From positions 345,369 to 409,368 of the forward strand of contig JAREIK010002630.1 in the NCBI GenBank assembly GCA_029783825.1: a DNA stretch of 64,000 nucleotides. Reading direction: 5' to 3'. Positions 26,044-38,900 of the stretch are shown here, piece after piece. The notes under the pieces were generated by a model. The model did not search any database. It was given only the letters and a program-made list of their open reading frames with translations, and was not told the DNA's origin. The stretch's first letter is position 1. Every line of letters starts with the position of its first letter. A program made the translations under genes and the position numbers. Origin of the DNA: Sapria himalayana. Lineage: Eukaryota; Streptophyta; Magnoliopsida; Malpighiales; Rafflesiaceae.

Positions 26044-26520
26044 TACAAGTATAAATATAGTTAAACTTTATTTATACATGTAGGTATATATATTTATTTA
26101 TATAATTTTATATATCTATACATATTGTTATGTTTAGGTATAGATATAGTAAAATACATTTTTGAATACTAATATATACAAATGTATATTAAATATAAGT
26201 TGTAAATTATATATTTAAATATAGTTATGTATAAAGTTTTTATAGTAATACATATAATAAGATACAATTATTTATAGTTATATGTTAATATACATATAGT
26301 ATATATAACTATAAATATTTTTATATTGTTAAACATATAGTTATATATAAATATAATCAATACAATAGTTATACATAAATATATAAAGTTATAAATAAAT
26401 ATATAGATTTACATATATGTATACATACTTACAAATATAGTTATATTCAATTAATATAGTGTTATAAAGTTATACAATTATTTATATATAATTATACAAA
26501 TATTTATATATAGTCATGCA
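26040..26520. repeat. Lone copy of the ~550-bp AT-rich unit
   Basis: The order tacatgtaggtata, atttttatatatctata, aggtatagatatagtaaaatac and tataagttgtaaattatat matches the tandem units at 960-2880. It begins exactly where TNP2 coding similarity stops, so it either truncates the gene or lies in an intron of it. Confidence 0.7.
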
Positions 26521-27635
26521 ACTTCAACAGATAACTAATATATGACTAGCAATGATGTTTAGAGAGAGAGAGATAGAGAAGAAATACTTTATTTCCACCA
26601 TTTTCCACATGAGCAGGAAGTTACTTTGAATGGCCATTTACTACTGCTTCTATAGTGAAGAGATGTTCGGATTATTATTACCATGCAATTTGTTTTTAAA
26701 AATATTATTCTTGATAGTAATTATTTACAAAAAAGTTTGGTTCATATATTTTATACTATATTAGCTTGAGTATCCATGACACATTACTATATGTTGATCT
26801 TATTATATCAGTATGAAATCATTATTTTAATATTACTAAACTTGATTCAACAAGTCCACTCATCACTAACACAAGAAAGATCATAAGGAATCACACACTA
26901 TGAGACATCTATTGAAGGAATATTAAAATTATTAGAAATATAAGTGTTTTATTTCCAGAAACATAAGTATGAAGTTATTATGTTTGAGATAATTTTGAGA
27001 TAAATTTAATTAACAAAATGTTAGATACATGGAAAATATAAATCTTTACACACACACACACACACACCATGATAATCTTTGTTAAAGATAAGTGCAACCA
27101 TAAGAATATAAATGAATCATGTAGGAAAATTACAATAAAGTCCTTGAAAAAATTAATAAGAATAATTATTTTTATATCATATGTTGACTTACAAGCTTAT
27201 CACATGCTTACTTGCATGAATATCATGTGTTAGCATGTATGATTTCCATGTCTTGGCTTACATGAGTGATAAGTATTGATTATGTGCTTACTATGTGTTC
27301 TCATGCATTAATACCAAGTGCTTGAAAGTGTGCTTGTTATATAATGATGTGTATACCTGCCAAGGATTGACTTGACATATAAAAGATATGTGTTGGTTTA
27401 CTAAATGTTGCATCAAAAATTAAAATACTTGGAATCTTGCCTATAAATAAATGTGATTTAGGGTTCCTAGCACACAGCAACACATATCATGAGAACATTT
27501 CAAAGTGAATTGAGAAACTTTTGTTCATTTATTTTCAATTACATGTGTGAATATTATTGAGTTTTCTAGAAGTTGGTAGAATAGTTCAAAATGGTTCAAT
27601 CGAGTATAATTAGTTTAATTTAATTTGACATGCTA
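26521..27635. other. About 1.1 kb without a recognisable gene
   Basis: Mixed AT-rich sequence with an (AC)n run near 27045-27067 and short internal repeats of the words acatgcttac and gcatgtatg around 27180-27300. Near 27440 a cctataaataaa box lies ahead of a cagcaacacatatcatgag stretch, which looks like a promoter or LTR core. No paired LTR, primer-binding site or polyprotein was found, so I leave it unassigned. Confidence 0.4.
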
Positions 27636-27640
27636 AACTA

Positions 27641-27716
27641 TTATTTTATTTATTTTATTTATTTTATTTATTTTATTTATTTTATTTATTTTATTTATTT
27701 TATTTTATTTTATTTT
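27641..27716. repeat. (TTATTTTAT)n nonanucleotide microsatellite
   Basis: About seven copies of a 9-base T-rich unit, shortening to (TTTTA)n at the right edge. Confidence 0.9.
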
Positions 27717-27750
27717 TGAATTCAATCATTACACATTTTTGAATTTTTTT

Positions 27751-28020
27751 GTAGATATCAAGTCTGCATACCTAAGTATGTATACTAGTTATGTATAAGA
27801 TACACATGCATATTGATGTATACTATTTTTGTAGATATTAAGTCGGCATACCTAAGTATGTATACTAGTTATGTATAAGATACACATGCATAATGATGTA
27901 TACTATTTTTGTAAATATTAAGTAGGCATACCTAAATATGTATACTAGTTATGTCTAAAATACACATGCATATTGATGTATATTATTTTTGTAGATATCA
28001 AGTCGGCAAACCTAAGTATA
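27751..28020. repeat. 80-bp tandem repeat, ~3.3 copies
   Basis: The phrase gtagatatcaagtc and its variants start at 27751, 27831, 27911 and 27991, an exact 80-bp period. Units share cctaagtatgtatactag and acacatgcatattgatg and differ by a few substitutions, with no length change. This implies recent or homogenised duplication. The unit has no inverted ends or coding frame. Confidence 0.95.
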
Positions 28021-29599
28021 TATGCTATTTATATATTGTTTTTGTATACGGTCACCATAAAAAACCACACAGTGCCATTGCATTATATCACAAATACATG
28101 AAGCATGTATACGAATAAGTTTACATATGAAATTCAAGCATACCATGATGATTAAAGAAGAAATTAGGAAACAAAAAAATAGAATAAAATGCTTACTCTT
28201 CAATTAAGCAATCCAAGATAATCAATGAAAAATAAATGTATAAATGTACCTCAAATCAATACCAAATTAAAACTTAAACCTCGAATTAATTTTAGTTGAA
28301 TCGGCATTGAGAGATAGATTTCGGAATGCGGAGGAATTTGGTTCTTTTAGAGATACGTCAAGTCAAGAGAGAGAATGTAAATTTTAAAAAAATATTTATA
28401 TTTTTAATTCTTAAAACATTAAAAAAACAATATATATATATATATATAATACAAAATTACTCATTAATTTGATTTACTATCAGAATTTGTTCAACAAATT
28501 TAATGTGCGTTTAGCAAGGTACAAATGAAAAAAAAATACCTTATAATTTTTTATTATAATATTAACTAAACAATAAATATATAAATAATAAAAAAAATGT
28601 TTTGCCTTATAAAAATATCAAAACAAAATTAACAATCTTCATATAATCAGACATAAATAAAAAGATGATTTGTCTTTTAATCACTCGCCTAAAAGTTATA
28701 AAATACTCTTAATGTTAAAAATTATATAAAAATGTATATATTTTGGTTATAAATTTCTAAGAATTCATATTAATTTTAATGAAGATAATCTGAAATAATT
28801 TTAAACGCATAAAATTTCATATTATTTGATATCATTTATAATTTTTAAAATTCAAAAAATTACTTAAAGTGAGAAGATAATTTAAAAAAGTAATATTTAT
28901 TATTTTAATAAAAACGTAATGTTAAAAGCTAATTGTAAAAATATTACTCAATTGTTTAATTTTTATAAATTTTAGTAGGATTAAACATCTATGTATTTAT
29001 TTATAATTATTATTTTATTTTCTTTTTAACTTTATTGAAAAAATTATGTTTTTATTATATTTTAAGATTTTCAATATTTGCATTATTTATTTTTTTAAAG
29101 TTTTCTATAATCATAAAATTTTTTAAATATTTATAATAATAATAATAATTACTAGTTTATTCGTCAATTCCGATATTTTTGAAAATATTTTCTATTTTAT
29201 CTTACAATGAATTAATTTACATTTAAAGTAGTAGAAATTTTAATCTATGTTAATTTAATTTTTAAAATTTCGAAAAAAAATGTATACTAATTGAATTAAT
29301 TATTTAATGTTACTATAATTTAAATTATTTAGTTTCTTAATTAAAAATTTTAGAAAATTTTTTTTTATAATTTTTTAAAAAACTATTACATCATAAAATA
29401 GTTATTTTAGTCCTTATTAATATAATCTTTTTTTTGTATTTTTATATATTTTAAATTAATTATTTATAATATCATTTTTTTATGATTTTACTAGGAGAAT
29501 GTGTGTTTCAAGGATTGCTCATCTATAGGCCAATAACATACATTTAATAAACAAAATTAAATAAAATATTAAAAATAATAATAAATAAAAAAAATTATA
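28021..29599. other. About 1.6 kb of AT-rich DNA without a gene
   Basis: Homopolymer-rich intergenic-like sequence. A less AT-rich patch at 28270-28380 (aatgcggaggaatttgg) resembles a transcript leader, but no coding exon follows. The right terminus of the element beginning at 17430 should lie here or nearby, but I saw no CACTA end. Confidence 0.4.
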
Positions 29600-29760
29600 T
29601 AATTAAATATTGGTTAGGGCAATAGCATTGCTAAATCTGTAGCTAAATTTTGGATTTTATAAACTAGAAAAAATGCATCGCTATAATACGGATTTTATTA
29701 GCTCGAGAAATCCGTTGCTAAATCTGTCACTAAATTACAAATGGAGATGATGAGGAAATG
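29600..29760. repeat. CACTA-like subterminal motifs
   Basis: It contains cattgctaaatctgtagctaaat and ccgttgctaaatctgtcactaa, the same style of motif as at CACTA ends elsewhere in the window. It is either the 3' flank of the family-B Ptta gene or the lost right end of the nested family-A element. Confidence 0.45.
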
Positions 29761-29776
29761 TTATTTTAAAAAATAT

Positions 29777-30080
29777 TCATAAAATTCTTACCAAAGCATT
29801 ACAATGTTGAATTGTGGATCTAGAGCCACCTATATGTGTGGAAAGACCAGTGCCAAGTCCTCCCTTTTCTGTACAACAATTTTTAGTTGCTTGTTCACAT
29901 TTCTTTTTATATTCAGGAGTATTATAATGTTGCTCCAGTTCCCATATATATTCTGGTATATTATCTTCATTTTTCCCTTCGATTCGCATCTTGCACAACC
30001 AATCCCCATATCGCTTTTCTGTCACCCTATAAAATATTCTCTTGACTAATGCATCATTTGAATCATTCTAGTTACATGCT
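29777..30080 (-). pseudogene. Ptta-type CACTA protein, family B, Transposase_24 exon
   Basis: The minus-strand frame reads FYRVTEKRYGDWLCKMR, IPEYIWELEQHYNTPEYK, a Lys/Glu-rich turn, then HIGGSRSTIQH. These are hallmarks of the Transposase_24 domain (W, the NTPEFKKRSE-like segment and the HTGGS motif). The exon is open across 29777-30025 and ends with a splice-donor-like context at about 29796. It differs from the family-A proteins elsewhere in the window. The earlier exons are at 32504-33010, and about 2.4 kb of intron-like DNA separates them. The downstream GRDP-type exon was not found. Confidence 0.75.
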
Positions 30081-32503
30081 TTCTGAAAAAAATATATATG
30101 TATATTTCAACAAATAAAAATGCATAACAACATACAGTACTAGTAGCACAATGTGATTTTGAAATAATACAATTTTAACAAGTTAGAATGATCTTAAACG
30201 ATCTTTTCTTTTGTAGGCAGCACACGAACAAATTACTAGGGGCTAAAAATATTAAAATATAAAGATGTAGTTACTCCTATTGCTACTAAAATAATTTTCT
30301 CTCTAATCTTAGACCAATAGATCAAAAAATAATCAAATATTTTAACTTTAAAAGCAATAACATCATCATGCATCATAACTTTCAAAGAGAAAGTGGAATA
30401 ATAAATAGAAGCAATATGTTCTATTTCATGTTAATACCCCACTACAACCAATGTGAAAAATATAAAGAAAAAAGGAGCTAATCCAAATCAGATACTACAC
30501 CATCATATCAAACATCTATAGAATCTCTTTTCTAACAGTTATGCGATTTTATTAAGCATAACACAAGTTCAGCTCCATAGAGCATTCAGGTTACCTTATC
30601 AAGATATGTGTCACTTTTTGCTTTTGTTTATAAAAATTTAACCATTTTATATCTTTCTATTGCCTAGACCACCTATTGGCTTCTCAATATTTTATCAAAT
30701 GAATACTACACCACCTATTGGCTACTTGCTTAATATTGTATCAAATGAAACTAAAGACTATTCACGTACATTTTAGAATGTGTATGGATTATTAGTTATC
30801 CAGAACTGAACTTACACTACATTAATTTAAGCTTAGCTACCAAAAACCAAAACAATTATAAATAATCAATTTGCAATGCCCATAAAATGATGAGGGAAGA
30901 AACATAAAGGCTGGTAGCCGAGCAACCTAAAAAAAGTCACATTCAATTTACAATATCAACATACAGATAAGATCCAAGGGTCCATCACCATCAACATCCA
31001 TTTATCCATGATAAATTAATGGACACATACATACACACATATTTAAATAAGACCCATATACCATTGTCAAAAAGCAATATTTTTTTGTTAAAAAGTACAA
31101 GCAGCAATTTTTTTTTGCAGCCAGCAACAAGCAGTAATTTTTTTCAGCCAGCAACAAGTAGCATTTATTTTCTATGAGCAACAAGCAAAAGTGTTATTAG
31201 CCATAATTAAATGCATAGGTCGAGTTAGGGTAGAGTAGAGGATGCTTTCTTTATCTATGATTCCAATTCATTAACAATTTATATGCATACATATATTGAT
31301 AAAGATGTATTTTATGTAAATATAGTCAATGTTTTGTTCTTATATTTAGGTGTATGCTTTCTTCCATGACCTATATATGGCAAAATATTTTCCAACCAAC
31401 ATATTTTTTTCAAGATTTTTTTTCTTCTTCAGGTTTAATGCTAGAATAGATGAATAGAAGGGTAGTTTCTATCATACATAGGCTGATATGTATCCCAGTG
31501 CTAAAACATTATATACAACTATTATAGCTACATTTTTCCTAAACATTAATATGTTCTAGTTTTTCATATCCATAACATTTGTTTTGTCATAATTAATTTG
31601 GTTCAATAAAGGTGAGTTCAATAACTAACCTCATTAATTGACAGCTTACTTATTGAATCAGACATCTATCCCTCAAGTATCCTCACCATTTTTTCCATTT
31701 TTTACCATTTGGACTAGAAATAATATGCACCCCTCCTTTTAAAATGATCTAATCTAAATTATTATCCACATTGATGTAAAATTTCTTACTAAATTTATCT
31801 AATAAATTAAATACAAAACACACATGGCAATTGAGTTTTTTTTACTGATATCTACCTACTAATTTGAACTTTTTTTGTGGACCAAAGAAGCCGTAACATC
31901 ACATATCTTGCTACTATTTGAACATAAGGTTCCACAAAAAGCACCTGTAACTTAGCCCTCAGCATATACATTAAAATACATGATCAAACCAAAAACATAA
32001 CAAATTTTCACACCAGCTAGCCATAGAAAGCAACTTCCAACATGAACAAATCATACTCTACCCAAAATGAAATCCTATCAGTTGCAACAAGTTTCTCACA
32101 AAATATAGAACAAGAAGTTTCTAGAAAAAGTTTTGGTAGCTAAAGGAATGATGACAGCTAAACGTTGTGGCCAAACATCTCTTTAAAAAGGAAAAAAAAC
32201 TATCATAATGAACCCAATCTAACAAAGATATTCCGAATAAAAAGGAAGACTTTAAGAATAAAAAAAAGTTGTAATTAATGAAACAAAAGTTTCATTGTTA
32301 CAGCAATACTAACATAACATTGGCTACAAAAAACAAAAACAAAAATTCCATCATCATCAAACACGTACACTTTAACCCCATTTGAAAGGTGAATCATATA
32401 CATGCAACAACCCAACAAAACAACAGTTAGTTTACATAAATACATTAAAAGAATCTTGTCAAGTGTGCAATGGTAACAAGTGAACAAGTACATATGAAAT
32501 ACC
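30081..32503. other. About 2.4 kb probable intron of the family-B Ptta gene
   Basis: No recognisable coding sequence on either strand. It contains an imperfect ~35-bp repeat of agcaacaagcagtaattttt type at 31098-31190. Retrotransposon signatures were not seen. Confidence 0.45.
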
Positions 32504-33010
32504 TTAAATTCGTCACAATAGAACTCCTTAGTATTGGCAGGCACCAACCTTCATGTTGTACCCTCCTTTTCTAGTCTATGCTTGAAAATCTTAGTAATGT
32601 CCATTGAAGTACTTGAAAGAAATCTATTTTAAAAAATACAAAAGAATATTAAATGTTAAATCTCATATGAAAATAAATTATCTTGTATAGCAACCAACTA
32701 AAAAATAATAAGTGGCATAATAAATAGTTTAAGCATATGTGGTCTTCCTATCAACTATTTGTATATTCTTTTTCTATGTGATACCACATGTGGTTGATGA
32801 CCTAGCTAGTGTTGATGTGGTAGAAGATTCCAGATCCGTCTGTGAGGTAGGTAGTGGTAAGTTCTCCACATTGAAGGTAGGTGTCAAACCTAAAGCTGGC
32901 GGGGCAGTGCTTGTAGGTAGGATGGCTGGTGCAGATAGTTCAGTTGCCCCTCGACCTCCAGGATTAACTCAGCTCCTTGCTGAATGGCCACCTCTCTACC
33001 TTCAATGAAC
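32504..33010 (-). pseudogene. Ptta-type CACTA protein, family B, N-terminal exons
   Basis: Reading leftward from about 33010, a Ser/Thr/Pro-rich segment with RGGHSARS, PAILPTSTAPPALGLTP and TSQTDLESSTTSTLARSS is consistent with the low-complexity N-terminus of Ptta proteins. Next comes an exon with MDITKIFKHRLEKEGTT and VPANTKEFYCDEFK (about 32620-32504), the N-terminal Transposase_24 region. It ends in a GT donor. A stop interrupts it after EGTT, where the family has W, and another follows RGGHSARS. It lies directly downstream of the family-B TNP2 remnant, as expected for a CACTA gene pair. Confidence 0.65.
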
Positions 33011-33129
33011 ATAATTACAAAATAAAACATTTATAATGAACATGCCTACGGTGGGTACATACATATGAAAGAAAAAAATACTAGTAATTGAAAACAATAT
33101 TATAAATATATTCATAAGGTCACAATAAT

Positions 33130-35020
33130 ATAAAGGCTTTAATCTTCAATATTGTCACATTATCATCATCATCATCGTCTATTTTTTCATATTCTTCATC
33201 TGACTCTATTTCTAGTTCCACCTCCTCATTTTCTTGAAGTTCTATATCCTCAATATCTACAAAAGGATAATTGTGATCAACTAATGATTTAGGTTCTTTT
33301 TTCTGCTACAATATCAATATAATGGGTTTTGATGACATCCTTTTGAAATGCTCCTATATTTAATAGCAAAATTTTTGATGTCTCAGCTACTTCCATGACC
33401 CCTCAAACTTTTATCTTGCAAACAACCCACCAATTACACATGTTTTTTCTTGTACTTGGATAAGATGCATAATAGACCTGCATTTCTTGCTCTGCAAGAA
33501 TAAATGGTTCATATCTATTGAATCTTCTTGTGTGGTTCACATCTACAAGCTTATACTCTTGGAAACTTCTTGTACCTATACTTGGTGTCAGATCAAACCA
33601 CTGACAATTGAATAATATGACTCTCTTCCGTATTAATGCAAGGTATTCCAACTGTAAAACCTTCATTAGTTGACCATAAAAGTCCAATTCTATTGCACTA
33701 AAATTAGAACCCTTTTTGCACATTCCACTATTCATGGTTGCTTTATTTGATCAATGTCCCAAAGTGTGAAACTTATATCCATTCACATAATATCTAGGAA
33801 TCACCTTAACACCTCATAAAGGTCATTTATGAATTGGCTGGAGATATTTGAAATAGGATCATGAGCCCATAAAAAAATTGAAAGTTATAATAATTATGGG
33901 TAACTAAATCCAACAATATATATATATATATATATATTTATTTATTTATTTATTTATTTATTTATATTTATTTATATTTATATTTATATTTATATTTATA
34001 TTTATATTTATATTTATATTTATATTTATATTTATATTTATATTTATATTTATATTTATATTTATATTTATATTTATATTTATATATATATAGAGTTGAA
34101 TTTTTATTACTCATATGTACCTCAAACCAAGATACAAAGTCTTTATCAAGTTTAGAATCAATTACGGCTTCTTCAACATATGGTTGATGTTCTCTTAATC
34201 TAGCAACAAATAGTCTATAGCAAATGACCATTAGTTTCAACAAATACATAAACAATTTTGCATATATAAATTAGTTTTCAATCATTTCTTTATGAATTTT
34301 AAATACTTACTAAATATAGGGCTTTACTTCTTCACAATTCAATAGAATACACGTGCGAGATCCATGATATTCATTCGGAGTAAGATATTGAAATTATTCA
34401 TTGCCAAATGCTCTACCCCGTTGCTTAAATATGGAAAGCATCCCCTCATGTTCTTGAGTTTCATCTCTATCAATGACAATTAGATTTCGTGGCACTCTTC
34501 GATATCTTGTATTGACATATGGCTCAAAATAATGAGCACAAAATGAAGATGTCTCCTCAACCAAATATGCATTGTATATAGAACCTTCAACTTTTTCTTT
34601 ATTGTACACATTATTTTTCAACCTTCGAATGTACCTAAAGATAATCTTTTTCAAGCTACATAAAATATTATGTCATTTTAAATTAGATTGACACATCAAA
34701 TTCATATGAGTATTTTTTTGTGCTAACCTCTCAAATGGGTACATTCATTGGTATTGAACATGACCTGCTATCCTTGTTTCATATGTCAAATGAATGGGGA
34801 GATGCTCCATACAATCAAAAAAACTTGGAGGTAATATACGCTCAAGCCTACAGATAATAATAGGAATTTCATCTTCAAGTCGCATCATGTCTTCCACTAT
34901 TATTATTATAGATGTAAGGTCTTTAAAAAAAGTTACTCATCTCTGTCAAAGATGACCACACATTCTTTGGCAATAGTTCACAAAAGGCTATTGGAATTAG
35001 CCTTTGCATAAACACGTGGT
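33130..35020 (-). pseudogene. TNP2-type CACTA transposase, family B, C-terminal part only
   Basis: Reading leftward from 35020: the DUF4218 region with YHVFMQRLIPIAF and LERILPPSFFDCMEHLPIHL (35020-34730); an exon with KVEGSIYNAYLVEETSSF and CAHYFEPYVNTRY (34654-34394); an exon with LREHQPYVEEAVIDS and [11 protein letters not shown] (34255-34110); then DUF4216 with NSGMCKKGSNFSA, FYGQLMKVLQLEY and DVNHTRRFNRYEPFILAEQ (33735-33403); and an acidic tail to about 33130. The coding sequence stops abruptly in the DUF4218 domain at 35020, where the TATC array starts. Transpos_assoc and Transposase_21 parts are absent. Sequence differs from family A, so this is a separate lineage. A hexanucleotide microsatellite occupies an intron. 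Confidence 0.85.
33918..34092. repeat. (TTTATA)n hexanucleotide microsatellite
   Basis: (TA)n grades into (TTTA)n and then about 18 copies of TTTATA before (TA)n again. It sits in an intron of the family-B TNP2 pseudogene and yields a Tyr-Lys repeat frame on the minus strand that is not a real protein. Confidence 0.95.
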
Positions 35021-35043
35021 ATATAGATAGTTAGATATATATA

Positions 35044-35078
<35 letters not shown>

Positions 35079-35124
35079 TTATATTTCTTTTTATATATCT
35101 ATCTATATATCTAACTATCTATAT
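35021..35124. repeat. 20-bp perfect inverted repeat at the TNP2/array junction
   Basis: The sequence atatagatagttagatatat (35021-35040) is the exact reverse complement of 35105-35124. About 64 bases lie between, largely (TA)n. The left arm begins at the last coding base of the truncated transposase. Confidence 0.9.
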
Positions 35125-35897
35125 ATGTATCTATAATTAATTAATCTTTCTATCTGTCTATCTATGTATGTGTCTATCTTCTATCTATTTATATTTCTAT
35201 TTATTTGTCTATCTATATGTGTGTGTGTGTGTGTATCTAACTATTTATTTATATATCTACCTTTCTATATATCTATCTGTCTATCTATTTGTATTTATAT
35301 CTATCTACCAATCTATCTATATATCATTTTATGTGCCTATCGGTCTATCTATCTTTCTATTTATCAATCTAACTTTCTAACTATCTATCTATACATCTAT
35401 CTGTCTATATTTTTATCTATCTATCTATTTATCTATATATATGTTTGTCTATTTATATATGTGACTATCTTTATATCTATCTATCTAGAGTTATTTCTAT
35501 CTATTTGTCTATCTATTTGTCTATCTATTTGTATATCTATATGTCTATCTATTTGTCTATCTATCTATTTATCTATTTATCTATTTATCTATTTATCTAT
35601 CTATTTATCTAACTATGCATCTTTCTATCTATATGACTATCTACCAATCTAAATTTCTAGCTAACTATCTATATATATGTCTATCTAATTATTTATTTAT
35701 CTATCTATCTATCTATCTATCTAGTAGACTATCTATCTATTTATCTATCAATCCATCTATTTGTACATATATCAATTTATATATGTGTTTTTCTATCAAT
35801 CTATCTATCAGTATATCTATCGATCTATTTAACAACCTATATATTTGTATATATATCTATCTTTCTAACGATTTGAATATCTATGTATCTAACTATA

Positions 35898-35928
<31 letters not shown>

Positions 35929-38900
35929 CTATCTATCTTTCTATCTATCTATTTGTCTATCTATCTATGTATATGTCTATATATATTTCTATCTATCTGA
36001 CTATCTATTTGTCGAATAATTTATTTATCTATTTATTATTTATCTCTATATAGGTGTTTCTATCTATCTATCTATCTACCAATATATCAATCTATATGTC
36101 TAATTATCTATCTATATATTTATCTATCTTTATACTTATATATCTATTTATCTTTCAATCAATCAATCTATTTATTAATTTGTTTATCTATCTATCTAAA
36201 TATATCTCTATTAATCTATATAACAATATGTCTATCTATTTGACTAACTATCAATCTCTTTTTTAGGCAATTTATATCTATATCTATCAATATATATCTG
36301 TCAATCTATCTTTCATTCTGTCTATCTATCTGTCTAAATATCTCTCAATATATTTATATGTCTATCTAACTATCTATATTTCTATCAATCTATCTTTTTA
36401 TCTATATGCATATCTATATATCTATTAATTTTTATCTATCTATCTAACTATATGTCTATCATTCTATCTATCAATATGTCAATCTATTTGTCTAACTATC
36501 AATCTATTTATTAGTCTATTTATCTATTTATATATCTATATATTGATCTATCTATCTTTCTATCAATCTCTCTATCTATATGTCTATCTATCTCTTAAAA
36601 TATTTATATGTCTATGTGACTATCTATCTATCTATTTTTATATCTATTAATCTATCTGTCTACTCATTTATCTATCTATCTATATGTCAAAATATCTTTC
36701 AATCTATCTGTCTATCTATGTATCAATTTATCTATCAATCTATCTATCTATCTATTTTTATATCTATCTATCTTTATTTTCATTTATCTATATTTCTATC
36801 TATCTATCTATATGACTATCTATATGTCTTTCTATCTATATATCTATCTATTTGTCTATCTATATGTCTAAATATCTTTCTATCCAGATGTTCATCAATT
36901 TATCTATCTATCTACCGACCTACCAACCTACTTATCTATCTGTCTATCTTTATATCTATATATCTATATATTTATCTATTTATCTATCTATCCATATATT
37001 TATCAATATATCTGTCTGTCTATGTCTCTATCTATCTTTTTATCTATCTGTCTATCTATTTGTCTATCTAAATATCTATATTTTGTCTATCTATCTATAT
37101 ATCTATATATTTTTTATCTATCTATCTATTTATTTCTATATCTATCTGTCTATCTATCTTTCTAACTATCTATCTATCTCTCTATCTATCCATCTATCTA
37201 TCAATCTATGTGTATCTCTCTATTTGTTTCTATATATGTCTATATATCTTTCTTTCTTTCTATCTATCTATATTTATTTCTATCTACCTATCTATTTATC
37301 TATCTTTCTATCTATTTATCTATCAGTCTAAATATTTGTCTATAGATATGTATATCGATATGTCTATCTAACTAACTAAAGTTCAATCTATTTATCTATC
37401 TATATATCTATCTATCTTTTGATTTGATTTTTTATATGTATATCTATCTTTATATTAAACAATCTATTAATCTATTTTTCTATCTATTTTTCCATCTTTC
37501 TATTTGTTTATCCTTCTATTTATTTATCAATCAATCTACCTATGTGTGTATTTTTTGATCTATATATCTATATGTCTATCTATCTGTCTATCTATTTATT
37601 TATTGATTTGTCAATCTAATTATCTAATTATCCATCCATCTATCTTTCTATCTATAAGTCAATTTATTCATATATAAATATATATATACATCCATCAATC
37701 CTTCTATATGTCAATCTATATGTCTGACTATCTATCCTTCTATCTATCTATCTATCTATCATTCTATCTATACTTTGATCTAACTATCTATATATCCATC
37801 TATATATCAATGTATCTATCTGCGTATCTCTCTTTCTATTTTCATTTCTATTTGCATGTTTATTTGTTTGTCTCTTGTCTGTTTATTTGTCTTTGTTTCT
37901 ATCTTTCTTTATGTCTTTCAAACTAACTATCTATGTATCATATGTCTGTCTATCTATCTTTATATATGTATGTCTATCTGTCTATCTATCTTTATATATG
38001 TATGTCAATCTGTCTATCTATTTGTCTATCTATCTATCTATAACTCTGTACGTCTATATGTATGTCTATCTGTCAATCTATCTTTTTATCAATCTATTTA
38101 TCTATCAGTTTATCAATCTCTTTATCAATCTATTTATCTATCTATTTATCTATCTCTTTATCAATCTATTTATCTATCTGTTTATCTATCTATCTATATA
38201 TCTGTATATATATATGTCTATTTATCGATCAATCAATTTGTCTGTCTATCTATCTATCTATATATATATGTTTATCAATCAATCTATCTGTCTGTCTATC
38301 TATCTATTTATCTATCTATATGTATGTCTATTTGCATTTCTATCTGTCTATCCATCTAAATGTCTATTTGTCTATTTATATGTCAATCTATCGATATGTC
38401 TATCTATATGTCTATTTGATTATCTATATAAATGTATATCTACCAGCCTATCTATTTGTCTATCTATCTCTCTATATATCTATATGTCTTTCTATATTTC
38501 TATTTATCTATCTTTCTATATATGTATATATATGACTATCTATTTGTCTATCTAAAGTCTATCTATCTATCTATTTATTTGTCTATCTATCTATCCATAC
38601 ATCTCCTTATATATCTGACTATCTATTTGTCTAGCTATATGTTTATATATCTGTCTATCTATTTGTCTCTTTATTTATCTATCTATCTATTTGCCTATAT
38701 ATCTATCTATCTACTTGTCTATCCATCTATCTATCTATTTGTCTATTTATTTGTCTATCTAACTATCTATTAATCTATCTATGTGTTTTTTTATATTTCT
38801 ATCTATCTATGAGTCTATCTATCTAACTAACTACCTATATATTTGTCTATGTATCTTTCTATCTATCTATTTATCAATCAATCTATCTATATATGTGTCT

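Noticed and set aside
26521..27635. Possible LTR with a TATA-like box near 27440
   Set aside because: I found no second LTR, primer-binding site, polypurine tract or retroviral-type protein, so I do not annotate a retrotransposon.
27751..28020. CRISPR-like regular spacing
   Set aside because: The repeats are contiguous 80-bp units without unique spacers, in eukaryotic DNA. This is a plain tandem repeat.
30436..30460. CACTACAA-like string near 30440
   Set aside because: No subterminal motifs flank it and it falls in the putative intron of the family-B Ptta gene, so it is most likely chance.
32739..33008. Plus-strand frame of 89 codons with a hydrophobic start
   Set aside because: It is antisense to the Ser/Thr/Pro-rich Ptta N-terminal exon, which fits the neighbouring minus-strand genes better.
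33968..34100. Tyr-Lys repeat tail of a minus-strand frame
   Set aside because: It is a read-through of the TTTATA microsatellite in an intron of the TNP2 pseudogene. Only the part upstream of it is real exon.
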